DNA from: Legionella santicrucis
GTDB lineage: Bacteria > Pseudomonadota > Gammaproteobacteria > Legionellales > Legionellaceae
Direction of reading: 5' to 3'
Assembly: GCF_001468135.1 (NCBI RefSeq)
Contig: NZ_LNYU01000021.1
Location: 1-34,028, forward strand
DNA length: 34,028 nt
Shown: positions 9,969 to 17,558 of the stretch, piece by piece
Numbering within the stretch: the first letter of the stretch is position 1
Layout: each line of letters begins with the position of its first letter
Program-made: the position numbers and the translations under genes
Notes under the pieces: generated by a model
Databases searched by the model: none
What the model was told of the DNA's origin: nothing
The model's input: only the letters and a program-made list of their open reading frames with translations

Positions 9969-9991
9969 AGCCTGGTGCTTGCAACCAGGCT
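9969..9991 (+). terminator. Hairpin after ahcY
   Basis: AGCCTGGT (9969-9976) pairs perfectly with ACCAGGCT (9984-9991) around a seven-base loop, starting 13 bases after the ahcY stop. No T run follows, so termination may need Rho or be partial. The remaining bases up to 10240 show no gene. Confidence 0.5.
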
Positions 9992-10240
9992 TGCTCGTGG
10001 ATAAATACGGACTATGGCTTCTTATTAAAGCTTTTTTTATTGGAACACTAAATTTCCGTCAATTCTTAGAAAATCTCCCGCATCCTCTATGAAAACTAGA
10101 TGAACCTATTGCGAACTACTCAAATTTAAGTTTAAAACATGACGTATAGGGCAGCATCATTTTGAGATAATTTTGATCTTGTTTTGCGATTTATCTTATT
10201 GCATACTGATTGGCTGTGCATTTTTATAAGGAGATTTTGC

Positions 10241-11923
10241 ATGTTGAAGTTAGGGATTTTAAGTCTTAGTCTTTTGTCTATCACCCATAATGCTTTTGCG
10301 ACACCCGCACATGATACTGTTCGAGTGATTATCAAGTATAAAGAACAAATAACGAGCGTTTCTTCATTAAAGTCGCAAATAAAACAAATCACCCAATTAC
10401 CTGTGAAGCAATTAAATCCTATGGCGAATGGAGCCTATTTATTAATTTTAGATTCTACAAATAGCTCTCTTTCTAAAGAAATAGATAATGAAGATACTGC
10501 TTCCTCAGTTTTGGAACGTCTGCGTAAAAATCCACAAGTTTTATATGCAGTGAAAGACCGAGTAAGTTATTTTAAACCTGTTCCCGATCCTGAAATTTTG
10601 GATGCTGGTAATTTATTATCACATGAAATTCAATGGGATGAATTTTCGCGCCCTGCTGGAATCATGTTGGAATCTAAGCCTGGTTCTAGAGATGGTGCTT
10701 GGTTTTATACTACTGGTTTGTCTAACGAGCCTGTAGTAGTTGCAGTATTAGATACTGGAATAGCCTTAAATGAAAATTTAATAAATAACCTTGTTAAAGA
10801 TGAGGCTGGTAATATATGGGGTTGGAATTTTGCGGGAAATAATAATAATTTAATCGATGAGACCAAATCTTATCATGGGACTCATGTAGCAGGGACAATA
10901 GCAGGTTATGGTCATGTTATGAGTGGTATGGGAGAGGACTTAAAAATTCTTCCTTTAAAAATTCCTGGAAGTAACGGGATGTTTTATGAAAGCTCAGTAA
11001 TTAATGCTATTTATTGGGCTGTAGGAGGAGATGTTCCTGGAGTTCCAAAGAATATCCATCCAGCAAAAATATTGAATATGAGTTTTGGCGTGGATAAAGG
11101 GCCTAATGAAGAAATTGATTATTGTGATCAAGCGTTACAAGAAGCTGTTTTTTTTGCCCGCGACAAAGGTGCTGTTCTTGCTGTAGCTGCTGGAAATGAT
11201 AATGTATGGGAACATTTTAATGCCCCGGCAATTTGTAATGGGACTATTAAAGTTGCATCTACTGGGCCAGAGGGGCTTAGATCCTATTTTTCTAACTATG
11301 GTCCTAGTGTGACTTTAGCGGCTCCGGGAGGAGACAAGCGTTATGGGCTTTGGGGTGGTATTTTATCCACAGTGAATCCTGGTGGAGGCTATGGCGGTTC
11401 GGGATTTGATTTTTATCAAGGAACCAGTATGGCAACCCCCCATGTCGCAGGTGTTGCGGGATTAATTCTTGCCGCGAGTAATAAAGCACTTAGCTCTGAG
11501 CAAATTGAGCAGTTACTTTATATTACAACACATGATTTTGGAGTAAGCTCAGATCCGAATAAATCCTGTGTCGGGAAAAAACCTTGTGGGCATGGAATAT
11601 TGGATGCTGAAAATGCCGTTAAGGCCGCAGCGGCAGGTTATGATTTACTCTTTTCATCCCCAAACATTAAAAGTTTAGCGATGAAAAATTGTGGAAAGAG
11701 TTCATTAGTACCAGGCAAGTCGCGTGTTGTTATGGATGGTGTTACGTGGGTACTAAATAACGCTGCTTGTGAAACCCTAGATAGTTTTCAAAAACCTCAT
11801 ATAGAGCAAACTAAAAATGGTTCTATTATTGCTTACTATGGTTCGGTAAGTTATCGCCTTGATCAAGGTTCTTACAAAGAATGTCAGGTTATTGGTTATG
11901 ATGGAGTAGGGTGTTATTTATAA
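10241..11923 (+). CDS. Secreted subtilisin-like serine protease (S8 family)
   Basis: Exported endopeptidase. A signal peptide (residues 1-20, ending HNAFA) is followed by an inhibitor-like propeptide (about 26-110), then an S8 catalytic domain with Asp171 in AVLDTGIA, His212 in YHGTHVAGT, the oxyanion Asn319 in AAGND and Ser396 in GTSMATPHVAG. About 100 residues follow the catalytic domain; this tail has several cysteines and may be a small disulfide-stabilised domain. AAGGAG at 10228-10233 lies seven bases before the ATG at 10241, deciding the start over a longer upstream frame; the product has 560 residues. In Legionella such enzymes usually leave by type II secretion, which is inference here. 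It stands alone, with a hairpin before it and a repeat after it. Confidence 0.92.
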   Translation: MLKLGILSLSLLSITHNAFATPAHDTVRVIIKYKEQITSVSSLKSQIKQITQLPVKQLNPMANGAYLLILDSTNSSLSKEIDNEDTASSVLERLRKNPQVLYAVKDRVSYFKPVPDPEILDAGNLLSHEIQWDEFSRPAGIMLESKPGSRDGAWFYTTGLSNEPVVVAVLDTGIALNENLINNLVKDEAGNIWGWNFAGNNNNLIDETKSYHGTHVAGTIAGYGHVMSGMGEDLKILPLKIPGSNGMFYESSVINAIYWAVGGDVPGVPKNIHPAKILNMSFGVDKGPNEEIDYCDQALQEAVFFARDKGAVLAVAAGNDNVWEHFNAPAICNGTIKVASTGPEGLRSYFSNYGPSVTLAAPGGDKRYGLWGGILSTVNPGGGYGGSGFDFYQGTSMATPHVAGVAGLILAASNKALSSEQIEQLLYITTHDFGVSSDPNKSCVGKKPCGHGILDAENAVKAAAAGYDLLFSSPNIKSLAMKNCGKSSLVPGKSRVVMDGVTWVLNNAACETLDSFQKPHIEQTKNGSIIAYYGSVSYRLDQGSYKECQVIGYDGVGCYL

Positions 11924-11947
11924 TTATAATTCACCTCTCCTGAAAGC

Positions 11948-12081
11948 CACTGCTGTTGACTTAAGGAACTTGCAGTCGTTCCCGCGAAAGCGGGGATCCA
12001 TGTTGATGGAGGCTCAATGCTTCTGTAAAAATGGATTTCTGCTTTCGCGAAAATGACGAAACTCTTAAGTCAATGGTAGTG
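11948..12081. repeat. MITE-like inverted-repeat element
   Basis: TTGACTTAAG (11956-11965) and CTTAAGTCAA (12064-12073) are perfect inverted ends; the similarity extends outward to CACT (11948) and AGTG (12081) with only transition differences. Inside each end is a copy of a GTCGTTCCCGCGAAAGCGGG-type hairpin motif, well preserved on the left and decayed on the right (GTCATTTTCGCGAAAGCAGA in reverse). It lies between the protease gene and the convergent orphan gene and has no coding capacity, as expected of a non-autonomous mobile repeat. It may also act as a transcription end for both neighbours. Confidence 0.75.
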
Positions 12082-12177
12082 CTTCTGAGCACTTATATTC
12101 CCAAGATTTATAACTTGTGAGTAAGATTGTAGCGAATATAGGAGGGGTAGCAGAAACTTAGGCCTCAGTAAATATTA

Positions 12178-12993
12178 TTAGAAAAATGGGCGTAAGCGTT
12201 TTGCAGTCGCGCGTTGTTCTAATTGTTCTGAAGACATTTTAGGAGCTGGGTATAAAGTATATTGGGGACGTGGTTTATAGATTGAAGGCATTATTTGAAG
12301 TACTTCTTCTGCTTGTCTTAAAAGCAAATCAACTTTGTCATTTATTGGTTGGTGCAAATTAATTTTTTCATAGAGTTCTTTCGCCTCGCCTATGCCATTT
12401 AATATTGCTTGATAAAATTGAGAAATAGGTCCTCTAATGGCTGCTATATGATCAAAAATTGGTCCAACAGATTGGTGTTCTAAAAGTAGCTTCACATTAT
12501 TTTGAAGTTGTTGAATTAAGCTTATAAAATGATTGTTTTGCGAAATAAGCTTTTGCATTCCTTTAATAATTGAGTTTTGTTTTACCGGTTTATTTGCCTT
12601 TAATCCAAATTGGACGTGATCTTTTTGATAATGGTTTGTAATTTTTAATAAAGCACTCACGAGTAGGGAGAGTGCATGAAGCATTTGTTTTAAATCATCA
12701 TTGCCTAAAGCATAAGCTAACCGATCGAAATTCATTTTGGCTGAGTGTTGTGGTTGTACCCCCAAGAGGTAAAGCAGATTTTGATCCAATTGAAAAAGTA
12801 TTGCTAAGGCATCTTGGCAGCTGAATCGATATTGCAGTACTAATTGAATGGAATACACTGTATCTTCCATAAAAGATACTTCGGCTGGTTTTGAATTATC
12901 ACCCAGCTCATCTAAAATTTCTTCGGAAGATTTAATGTTTTTTCTAGCTTCATCTACTAGACTTTGTAACTGCTCTATTTTGATATCATTCAT
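12178..12993 (-). CDS. Orphan helical cytoplasmic protein, 271 residues
   Basis: No family recognised. The protein is leucine- and glutamine-rich and predicted by eye to be almost entirely helical, with heptad-like stretches around SLVDEARKNIKSSEEILDEL, LIQQLQNNVKLLLEHQ and KVDLLLRQAEEVLQ. It has no signal peptide or membrane segment. The C-terminus is polar and basic (SSEQLEQRATAKRLRPFF). The start is an ATG with an AAAGG that is rather far upstream, so translation may be weak or the start uncertain. Legionella genomes hold many such lineage-specific helical proteins, some of them Dot/Icm substrates; that is only a possibility here. It stands alone between a MITE-like repeat and a palindrome-rich gap. 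Confidence 0.8.
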   Translation of the reverse strand: MNDIKIEQLQSLVDEARKNIKSSEEILDELGDNSKPAEVSFMEDTVYSIQLVLQYRFSCQDALAILFQLDQNLLYLLGVQPQHSAKMNFDRLAYALGNDDLKQMLHALSLLVSALLKITNHYQKDHVQFGLKANKPVKQNSIIKGMQKLISQNNHFISLIQQLQNNVKLLLEHQSVGPIFDHIAAIRGPISQFYQAILNGIGEAKELYEKINLHQPINDKVDLLLRQAEEVLQIMPSIYKPRPQYTLYPAPKMSSEQLEQRATAKRLRPFF

Positions 12994-13395
12994 AGTGATT
13001 TTTAAAAACCTTTAACCGAGAAAGCAATTCATTATATTAACGTCATAATGGATAAGTGATCGAATCATGATCTCGAAGCCTTGTATGGGATTTAATGTCT
13101 CGTATCAAGGCCTTGAAACGATGCTTAAGCATCTTCTCAGCCCAGATGGGCCTAGATCTTATATATACGATACTCATTTTATATTATAAAACATAGATAC
13201 GAGTTTCGACAAAAAATCTTTTTAATCACTAAAGTCAGCCTAAAGCCTAAAAGCAATAGATAACTCCATAAATATATATGAGTTCTCTTTTTTAGAGCTA
13301 TAATTTCAATCATAATGCAGCTGATTTGATTTTATAAATTAAAGAAAAACATAGAGAAAAACTCAAAAAGGTTCATTTTAAAACTAGGAGAAAAA
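12994..13395. other. Palindrome-rich intergenic region
   Basis: About 400 bases without a gene. It holds the perfect palindromes TCAAGGCCTTGA (13105-13116) and GATGCTTAAGCATC (13120-13133), the short hairpin GCCCA-GA-TGGGC just after, and the outer inverted repeat CTCGTATC (13099-13106) with GATACGAG (13196-13203). The right part (13210-13385) is very AT-rich and must contain the promoter of the small cysteine-rich gene; TATAAT at 13299-13304 is a candidate -10 box, but no good -35 box was seen. Confidence 0.5.
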
Positions 13396-13611
13396 ATGTT
13401 TATTAGACCTTTAATTGCTGTACTTAGTATGGGCTTGTATTTTAGTCCTATCTTAGCAGTTGCGGATGACATGAAAATGTGTAATGCAACCCAGCAAGGA
13501 AATTGTGAGCGTTTTTGTCAAGCACACCAAGGGGTTAAATCATGCATCATTGATATCACTAAAAGAAGCGGCACTTGTACTTGTGTGGATGGAACGTCAC
13601 ACACTAAATAA
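13396..13611 (+). CDS. Small exported six-cysteine protein with a defensin-like (CS-alpha-beta) cysteine pattern
   Basis: A 71-residue precursor. Residues 1-23 look like a signal peptide (hydrophobic core, cleavage probably after AVA), leaving about 48 residues with six cysteines at 29, 37, 41, 50, 61 and 63. The spacing C-x7-C-x3-C-x8-C-x10-C-x-C contains the CxxxC and CxC pairs that define the cysteine-stabilised alpha-beta fold of defensins and scorpion toxins, and SGTCTC resembles the last strand of insect defensins. AGGAG lies five bases before the ATG and a canonical terminator follows at 13630-13657, so it is a complete single-gene unit. The fold is inferred only from cysteine spacing; any other small disulfide-rich periplasmic or secreted protein is possible. 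Function unknown. Confidence 0.85.
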   Translation: MFIRPLIAVLSMGLYFSPILAVADDMKMCNATQQGNCERFCQAHQGVKSCIIDITKRSGTCTCVDGTSHTK

Positions 13612-13629
13612 GGAATTAGGATCAGGAAA

Positions 13630-13657
13630 CGAGAGTGGGGAAAGCCACTCTCGTATT
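13630..13657 (+). terminator. Rho-independent terminator of the small cysteine-rich gene
   Basis: CGAGAGTGG (13630-13638) pairs perfectly with CCACTCTCG (13645-13653) around GGAAAG, followed by TATTTT. It begins 19 bases after the stop codon. Confidence 0.85.
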
Positions 13658-13691
13658 TTGTGATCAATACCCATTTTATTTTCTTAGCACA

Positions 13692-14186
13692 TTAAAACCG
13701 AGCGATGTTTAAATCACAACATGATTCAGTTACTTCATTTAAATGCGATACCGCTGTAGTAAGGCAACGACTCATCAAGTAAAGAGGATTAAAAGCAAGA
13801 GAAACAACCGCTGCACAAGTGGCAATAATACCCATAGTTGCATCAACTACTGTATTCGCCAGAGATTGCTTAAATGCAGAGCTTGTACTGAAACTGATTT
13901 CTGAGCTAGGGGTAAAAACGGCTAATAACAAAGCAGGAATAACTAATAATAAAGTTGCGATTAAATGAATCAAACTTTTTAAGAAAAATAATGCCGCATT
14001 GATACCTAACCAAAGAGGACTATAAATGGGGCATGCCAGCAAACTAGTAAATTCATCTAAAGTTTTAATCGGTTTGAAATAGGACTGTTGAGGAATAGGA
14101 ATCAATTGAGAATATTTATTTCTTAATGAGTTATATTGATTCCAACTGTATCTAATATTTGAAAAAAAACTATTGCGATAAGGCAT
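13692..14186 (-). CDS. Membrane protein of unknown function, 164 residues
   Basis: Not recognised. A polar N-terminal third (to about residue 50) is followed by a long hydrophobic stretch that can make one or two membrane passes (about 57-92, containing LIHLIATLLLVIPALLLAVF) and a second near residues 111-137 (TVVDATMGIIATCAAVVSLA); the tail is short and contains a CC pair. AAGAGA lies about eight bases before the ATG. It is downstream of sodC on the same strand but separated from it by a perfect 11-bp hairpin, so co-transcription is uncertain. It converges on the cysteine-rich gene; no functional link can be shown. Confidence 0.75.
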   Translation of the reverse strand: MPYRNSFFSNIRYSWNQYNSLRNKYSQLIPIPQQSYFKPIKTLDEFTSLLACPIYSPLWLGINAALFFLKSLIHLIATLLLVIPALLLAVFTPSSEISFSTSSAFKQSLANTVVDATMGIIATCAAVVSLAFNPLYLMSRCLTTAVSHLNEVTESCCDLNIARF

Positions 14187-14216
14187 AATACATCTCTTTT
14201 TATTTTTATCTAATTA

Positions 14217-14241
14217 CTGAATGATACTTAGTATCATTCAG
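14217..14241. terminator. Perfect hairpin between sodC and the membrane-protein gene
   Basis: CTGAATGATAC (14217-14227) pairs with GTATCATTCAG (14231-14241) around TTA, an 11-bp perfect stem just after the sodC stop. The following minus-strand bases are AT-rich without a pure T run, so it may terminate sodC only partly. Confidence 0.6.
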
Positions 14242-14244
14242 GGA

Positions 14245-14745
14245 TTATAAAGAAATTTTCCCGCAGGCAATACGTGTACCTCCGCCACCTAAAGGAGGAT
14301 TATCACTATAATTATCTCCACCTTCATGAACCATAATAGAATGCCCTTGAATGTCTTTGGTTTTTAAACGAGGTGCTAATATGGGTGTTATTGCGGTTCC
14401 CTTACTATCAACCACCAATACTGGTAAATCACCTAGATGGCCTTGGCCATACGGACCTTGGTGACTGTTTGTATTCGCAGGATCTAAATGTCCTCCTGCA
14501 TTCATAGCATGGTCGCCACAATCTGGATGTTGGTGAATATGAAAACCATGAATACCAGCGGGGAGTCCTGTTAGCTGTGGTTTAATCAATAAACCGTATT
14601 GACTGTCTTCAAAAACAACTTTTCCTGCTGAAGTTCCATTTGTTGTATAAACATCACTAGTTACAGTACCCGCATTCGAGGTGCTGGCAATCAACATAGC
14701 AAACAAACTGAATATAATTCGTTCTGGGTGATTTATTTTGGCCAT
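14245..14745 (-). CDS. sodC: Periplasmic Cu,Zn superoxide dismutase
   Basis: Converts superoxide to hydrogen peroxide and oxygen in the periplasm, protecting against external oxidants such as host oxidative burst. A signal peptide ends near residue 25 (STSNA). Copper ligands His69 and His71 (GFHIHQHPDC), His86 bridging (GGHLDP) and His140 (MVHEGGDNYSD), and zinc ligands His86, His95, His103 and Asp106 (GHLGDLP) are all present, as are Cys76 and Cys161 of the structural disulfide. The GGGGTRIACG ending is typical and the 166-residue length normal. Expressed alone or with the downstream membrane-protein gene past a hairpin. Confidence 0.96.
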   Translation of the reverse strand: MAKINHPERIIFSLFAMLIASTSNAGTVTSDVYTTNGTSAGKVVFEDSQYGLLIKPQLTGLPAGIHGFHIHQHPDCGDHAMNAGGHLDPANTNSHQGPYGQGHLGDLPVLVVDSKGTAITPILAPRLKTKDIQGHSIMVHEGGDNYSDNPPLGGGGTRIACGKISL

Positions 14746-14864
14746 ATTTAAATCCTTTTTAGTGACAATTTTTCCATTCTAACATAGCATATCGGGTATA
14801 GGTCATTTAAACATTAAATTTCAAAATAATTTAAAGAAGTAAATACTTCTCTAAGGTTTTTATT

Positions 14865-15392
14865 ATGACTCAATACGTAACAACGTCAAAGATTAGAACA
14901 GCTACTTTAGAAGATGCTGCGGCTATAGCTCAAATTCATATCTATTCTTGGCAAAAGATGTACAAAGATTTTATTCCAGAAACGATATTACAAAATCTAT
15001 CCCTGCAAGAACGCACTCGGCAGTGGCATGATTTAATAATGCAAGATGTTAAAGTATTAATAATCGAAATCAATCAACAAATTGTTGGTTTTGCGAGTAT
15101 AGGCATTTTTCATAATTTTGGTACCGATGGCTCAATGGGAGAAATCAAAGCAATTTATTTGCATCCTGATTATTGGCGCAAGGGATTAGGAACTCAATTA
15201 TGCACAGCTGCTATTTCTGAATTAGCGAAATTGGGATATAAAAAAGTACTTTTATGGGTATTTGAAGACAATATTCAAGCGCGAAAATTCTACGATGCTC
15301 TAGGATTTGAAGCAACCAGCGCAACCAAACTGGAAGAGTTTTATGAGGGTGGTGCTTTATTAAAAGAAGTTCTTTATCAGAAAGTAATTTAA
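14865..15392 (+). CDS. GNAT-family N-acetyltransferase
   Basis: Probable acetyl-CoA-dependent acetyltransferase of unknown substrate. The 175-residue single-domain protein shows the GNAT order: N-terminal IRTATLEDAAAIAQIHIYSW, the central strand with EIKAIYLHPDYW, the acetyl-CoA loop RKGLGTQL, and the C-terminal NIQARKFYDALGFE motif. The sequence resembles the broad RimI/phosphinothricin-acetyltransferase-like group, which does not predict the substrate. AAGG lies about eight bases before the ATG. It is divergent from sodC and stands alone. Confidence 0.9.
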   Translation: MTQYVTTSKIRTATLEDAAAIAQIHIYSWQKMYKDFIPETILQNLSLQERTRQWHDLIMQDVKVLIIEINQQIVGFASIGIFHNFGTDGSMGEIKAIYLHPDYWRKGLGTQLCTAAISELAKLGYKKVLLWVFEDNIQARKFYDALGFEATSATKLEEFYEGGALLKEVLYQKVI

Positions 15393-15711
15393 TTTATTAC
15401 GCGAAACAGGAACTGTTGGTGTTATCGATAATCTAATTGTTTGATTATGACTTTTATCGATCGTTTTTTATATACTAAAGCCACTATGATTTCAGTAGTT
15501 CATTGAAATTCCTTAAGCCACTGCAACTTATTTTGTTGCCAGAAATAAAGAAAAGTTAAAGCGGTTGGCGCCGGGTTTTGAGCAAATGTTTCACCTAGGA
15601 CTCATAGAAGGAATTAAGATATTTGAAGGGTAAACCAAAAAAAAGCATGTTAATATTGGGACATTTGCAATTCATTGCAAAAAAAGCATTGTATACGCTA
15701 CAAACTTTGAT
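15393..15711. other. Intergenic region with a short hairpin and a possible gene remnant
   Basis: No complete gene. TTTGCAA (15664-15670) pairs with TTGCAAA (15675-15681), a weak hairpin beyond the selO stop on the minus strand. A plus-strand frame from 15517 to the stop at 15633 reads protein-like (for example EKLKRLAPGFEQMFHLGLIE) but has a stop just before it and no start codon with a ribosome site, so it may be the tail of a decayed gene or chance. Confidence 0.35.
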
Positions 15712-17193
15712 TTAAGTGCCACAAAAAGTTTGGCATACACGCTCATGTGGCAAGGGCAGGCATTGTAAATGTTGTGTCGCTTTTTGTTGTCGAAAAGGGT
15801 TTTTCAATACGGCCAAAAGAGAATCCATTAAAGTGCTTTCTTTATTTTCAATAAAATCTTTTATTGCATTTTCTACTAAATGATTTCTAGGAATATAAGC
15901 GGGATTCACCTGATTCATTCTATGTTTTATTTGTTGTAAATCGCCCTCTTGTTGGTTGATGTAATTTAACCAATCTAATACCCATTGCTTACTCTTAGGT
16001 TGGTCTCCTAGTGCTTTTATTAGATTCTTTTGTTCGCTATGAGAATCAATTGCATTACTCATAAGACGAAAAGTATTGGTAAAATCAGGCCTGTATTGTT
16101 GCATTAAACTAAAAAAATTATTAACTAATTCTGCAACCTGATTACTTTCACCAATTAAGCCTAATTTTTCTCTTACTTTTACACCCCAGTAATAATAAAA
16201 ACGTTCCTTAAATGAATCCAATGTCTCGTATAATTGAGTTAATATTTGTTTTTCTTTAGGATCGAATAAAGGCAATAATGCATACTGGAATTGAGCTAAA
16301 TTCCATTTGGCAATGGAAGCTTGATTGCCAAATGCATACCGACCAGAAACATCAATTGAGCTAAATACAGTATCAAAATCAAATTCATCCATAAATGCAC
16401 AAGGACCATAATCAATGGTTTCACCAGAGATGGTCATGTTGTCTGTATTCATAACCCCATGAATAAACCCCACTCCCATCCATTCGGCAATGAGGTTAGC
16501 TTGGCGCTCAACAACGGCCCTAAATAATTCAAGATAAGGATTTTTACTTTGTAAAAGATCAGGATAGTGCCGTTCAAGTGCGTAGTTTGCTAAAGATTTT
16601 AATAAATGAGGCTCTTTGAGTGATGCAGCATATTCAAACGAACCTACTCGTAAACTGCTCGAAGCTATTCGTGTTAATACCCCTAGAGGTACAGGACCGT
16701 TTTGGCGATAGATTTGCTCTTCACTTGCAATGGCAGCCAAACAACGAGTGGTTGGAATTTTTAAACCATGCATTGCTTCACTAATGAGGTATTCTCTTAA
16801 AACCGAAGCCAATGGCGCTCTACCATCACCCATTCGCGAAAACTTTGTTCTGCCGGATCCTTTTAATTGTATATCCCATCGTTTTCCATCTTCGCTACAT
16901 GCTTCACCAAGTAAAACCGCGCGACCATCGCCTAAAAGGGGGACATAGTAACCAAACTGATGTCCTGCATAAGCCAATGCAATGCTCTTAAGATGTTCTG
17001 GAACCCAATTCCCCGCATAAAAATTGAGACATTTTTTCTTATTGGACGGGGATATATGAGGTACTCTAAGAAAAGAAGCTAATTCATGATTGAATTTAAC
17101 TAAATAGGGATTTGCAATGGGTGTAGGTGCAATTACCTCATAAAAATCAGCGGGTAATTTTAAATAAGAACTACTGTAAATGTTAGAAACCAA
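15712..17193 (-). CDS. selO: SelO/YdiU pseudokinase protein adenylyltransferase
   Basis: SelO proteins have a kinase fold with flipped ATP and transfer AMP to Ser, Thr or Tyr of target proteins, in bacteria linked to redox stress. Family motifs seen: LAYAGHQFGYYVPLLGDGRA, WDIQLKGSGRTKFSR, GDGRAPLASVLREYL, and the metal-binding HGVMNTDNM and IDYGPCAFMDEF. The 493 residues match bacterial members. Cys491, third from the end (QTFCGT), corresponds to the C-terminal Cys/selenocysteine position of the family. The start is a TTG at 17193 supported by GAGG six bases upstream; no ATG is in the right place. Monocistronic. Confidence 0.94.
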   Translation of the reverse strand: MVSNIYSSSYLKLPADFYEVIAPTPIANPYLVKFNHELASFLRVPHISPSNKKKCLNFYAGNWVPEHLKSIALAYAGHQFGYYVPLLGDGRAVLLGEACSEDGKRWDIQLKGSGRTKFSRMGDGRAPLASVLREYLISEAMHGLKIPTTRCLAAIASEEQIYRQNGPVPLGVLTRIASSSLRVGSFEYAASLKEPHLLKSLANYALERHYPDLLQSKNPYLELFRAVVERQANLIAEWMGVGFIHGVMNTDNMTISGETIDYGPCAFMDEFDFDTVFSSIDVSGRYAFGNQASIAKWNLAQFQYALLPLFDPKEKQILTQLYETLDSFKERFYYYWGVKVREKLGLIGESNQVAELVNNFFSLMQQYRPDFTNTFRLMSNAIDSHSEQKNLIKALGDQPKSKQWVLDWLNYINQQEGDLQQIKHRMNQVNPAYIPRNHLVENAIKDFIENKESTLMDSLLAVLKNPFRQQKATQHLQCLPLPHERVCQTFCGT

Positions 17194-17433
17194 AGCAAAC
17201 CTCGTTTTATTTTAAATGTTTTATCAACATCCTTCAATTTAATCTATAAATGTCAGTAATACATTGAGATGGAATGATACTGAATTAATTAATGGAGTGT
17301 CTACTTGACTCCGCAGTTTAACGAGCAAGGATAAATGCTCGGTGTTTTCTTATCTCGAGCTCACGTTAATTACTGTTCTTTTTATATTATAGCTCTTGAA
17401 TTAGGGACATTACCTAGTTGTTTTAAGATTTTA

Positions 17434-17545
17434 TATAGCGCCGCCCACTAAGTTCTATTCATCGTTGTATGCTTTCTCGGCTCAGTTATGTACTTGAGTA
17501 CACTCCTTTGGCGCCTTGTCTAGAACTTAGTGGAGGATGCTGTAT
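17434..17545 (-). repeat. Dispersed inverted repeat, copy 1 (after the choloylglycine-hydrolase-family gene)
   Basis: CCACTAAGTTCTA (17445-17457) and TAGAACTTAGTGG (17521-17533) are perfect inverted arms inside outer TATAGC/GCTGTA ends. Read on the minus strand it aligns along its whole length with copy 2 at 18688-18811, sharing CCACTAAGTTCTA, AAGGCG, AGTGTAC, ACATAACTGAGCC versus ACATGACTGAGCC, and GAACTTAG. No coding capacity. The rest of the 17194-17558 gap is AT-rich and shows nothing definite. Confidence 0.75.
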
Positions 17546-17558
17546 TCTTAGGCGAGAG

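Noticed and set aside
10184..10240. Longer N-terminus for the subtilisin-like protease
   Set aside because: The ribosome site and signal peptide both support the ATG at 10241.
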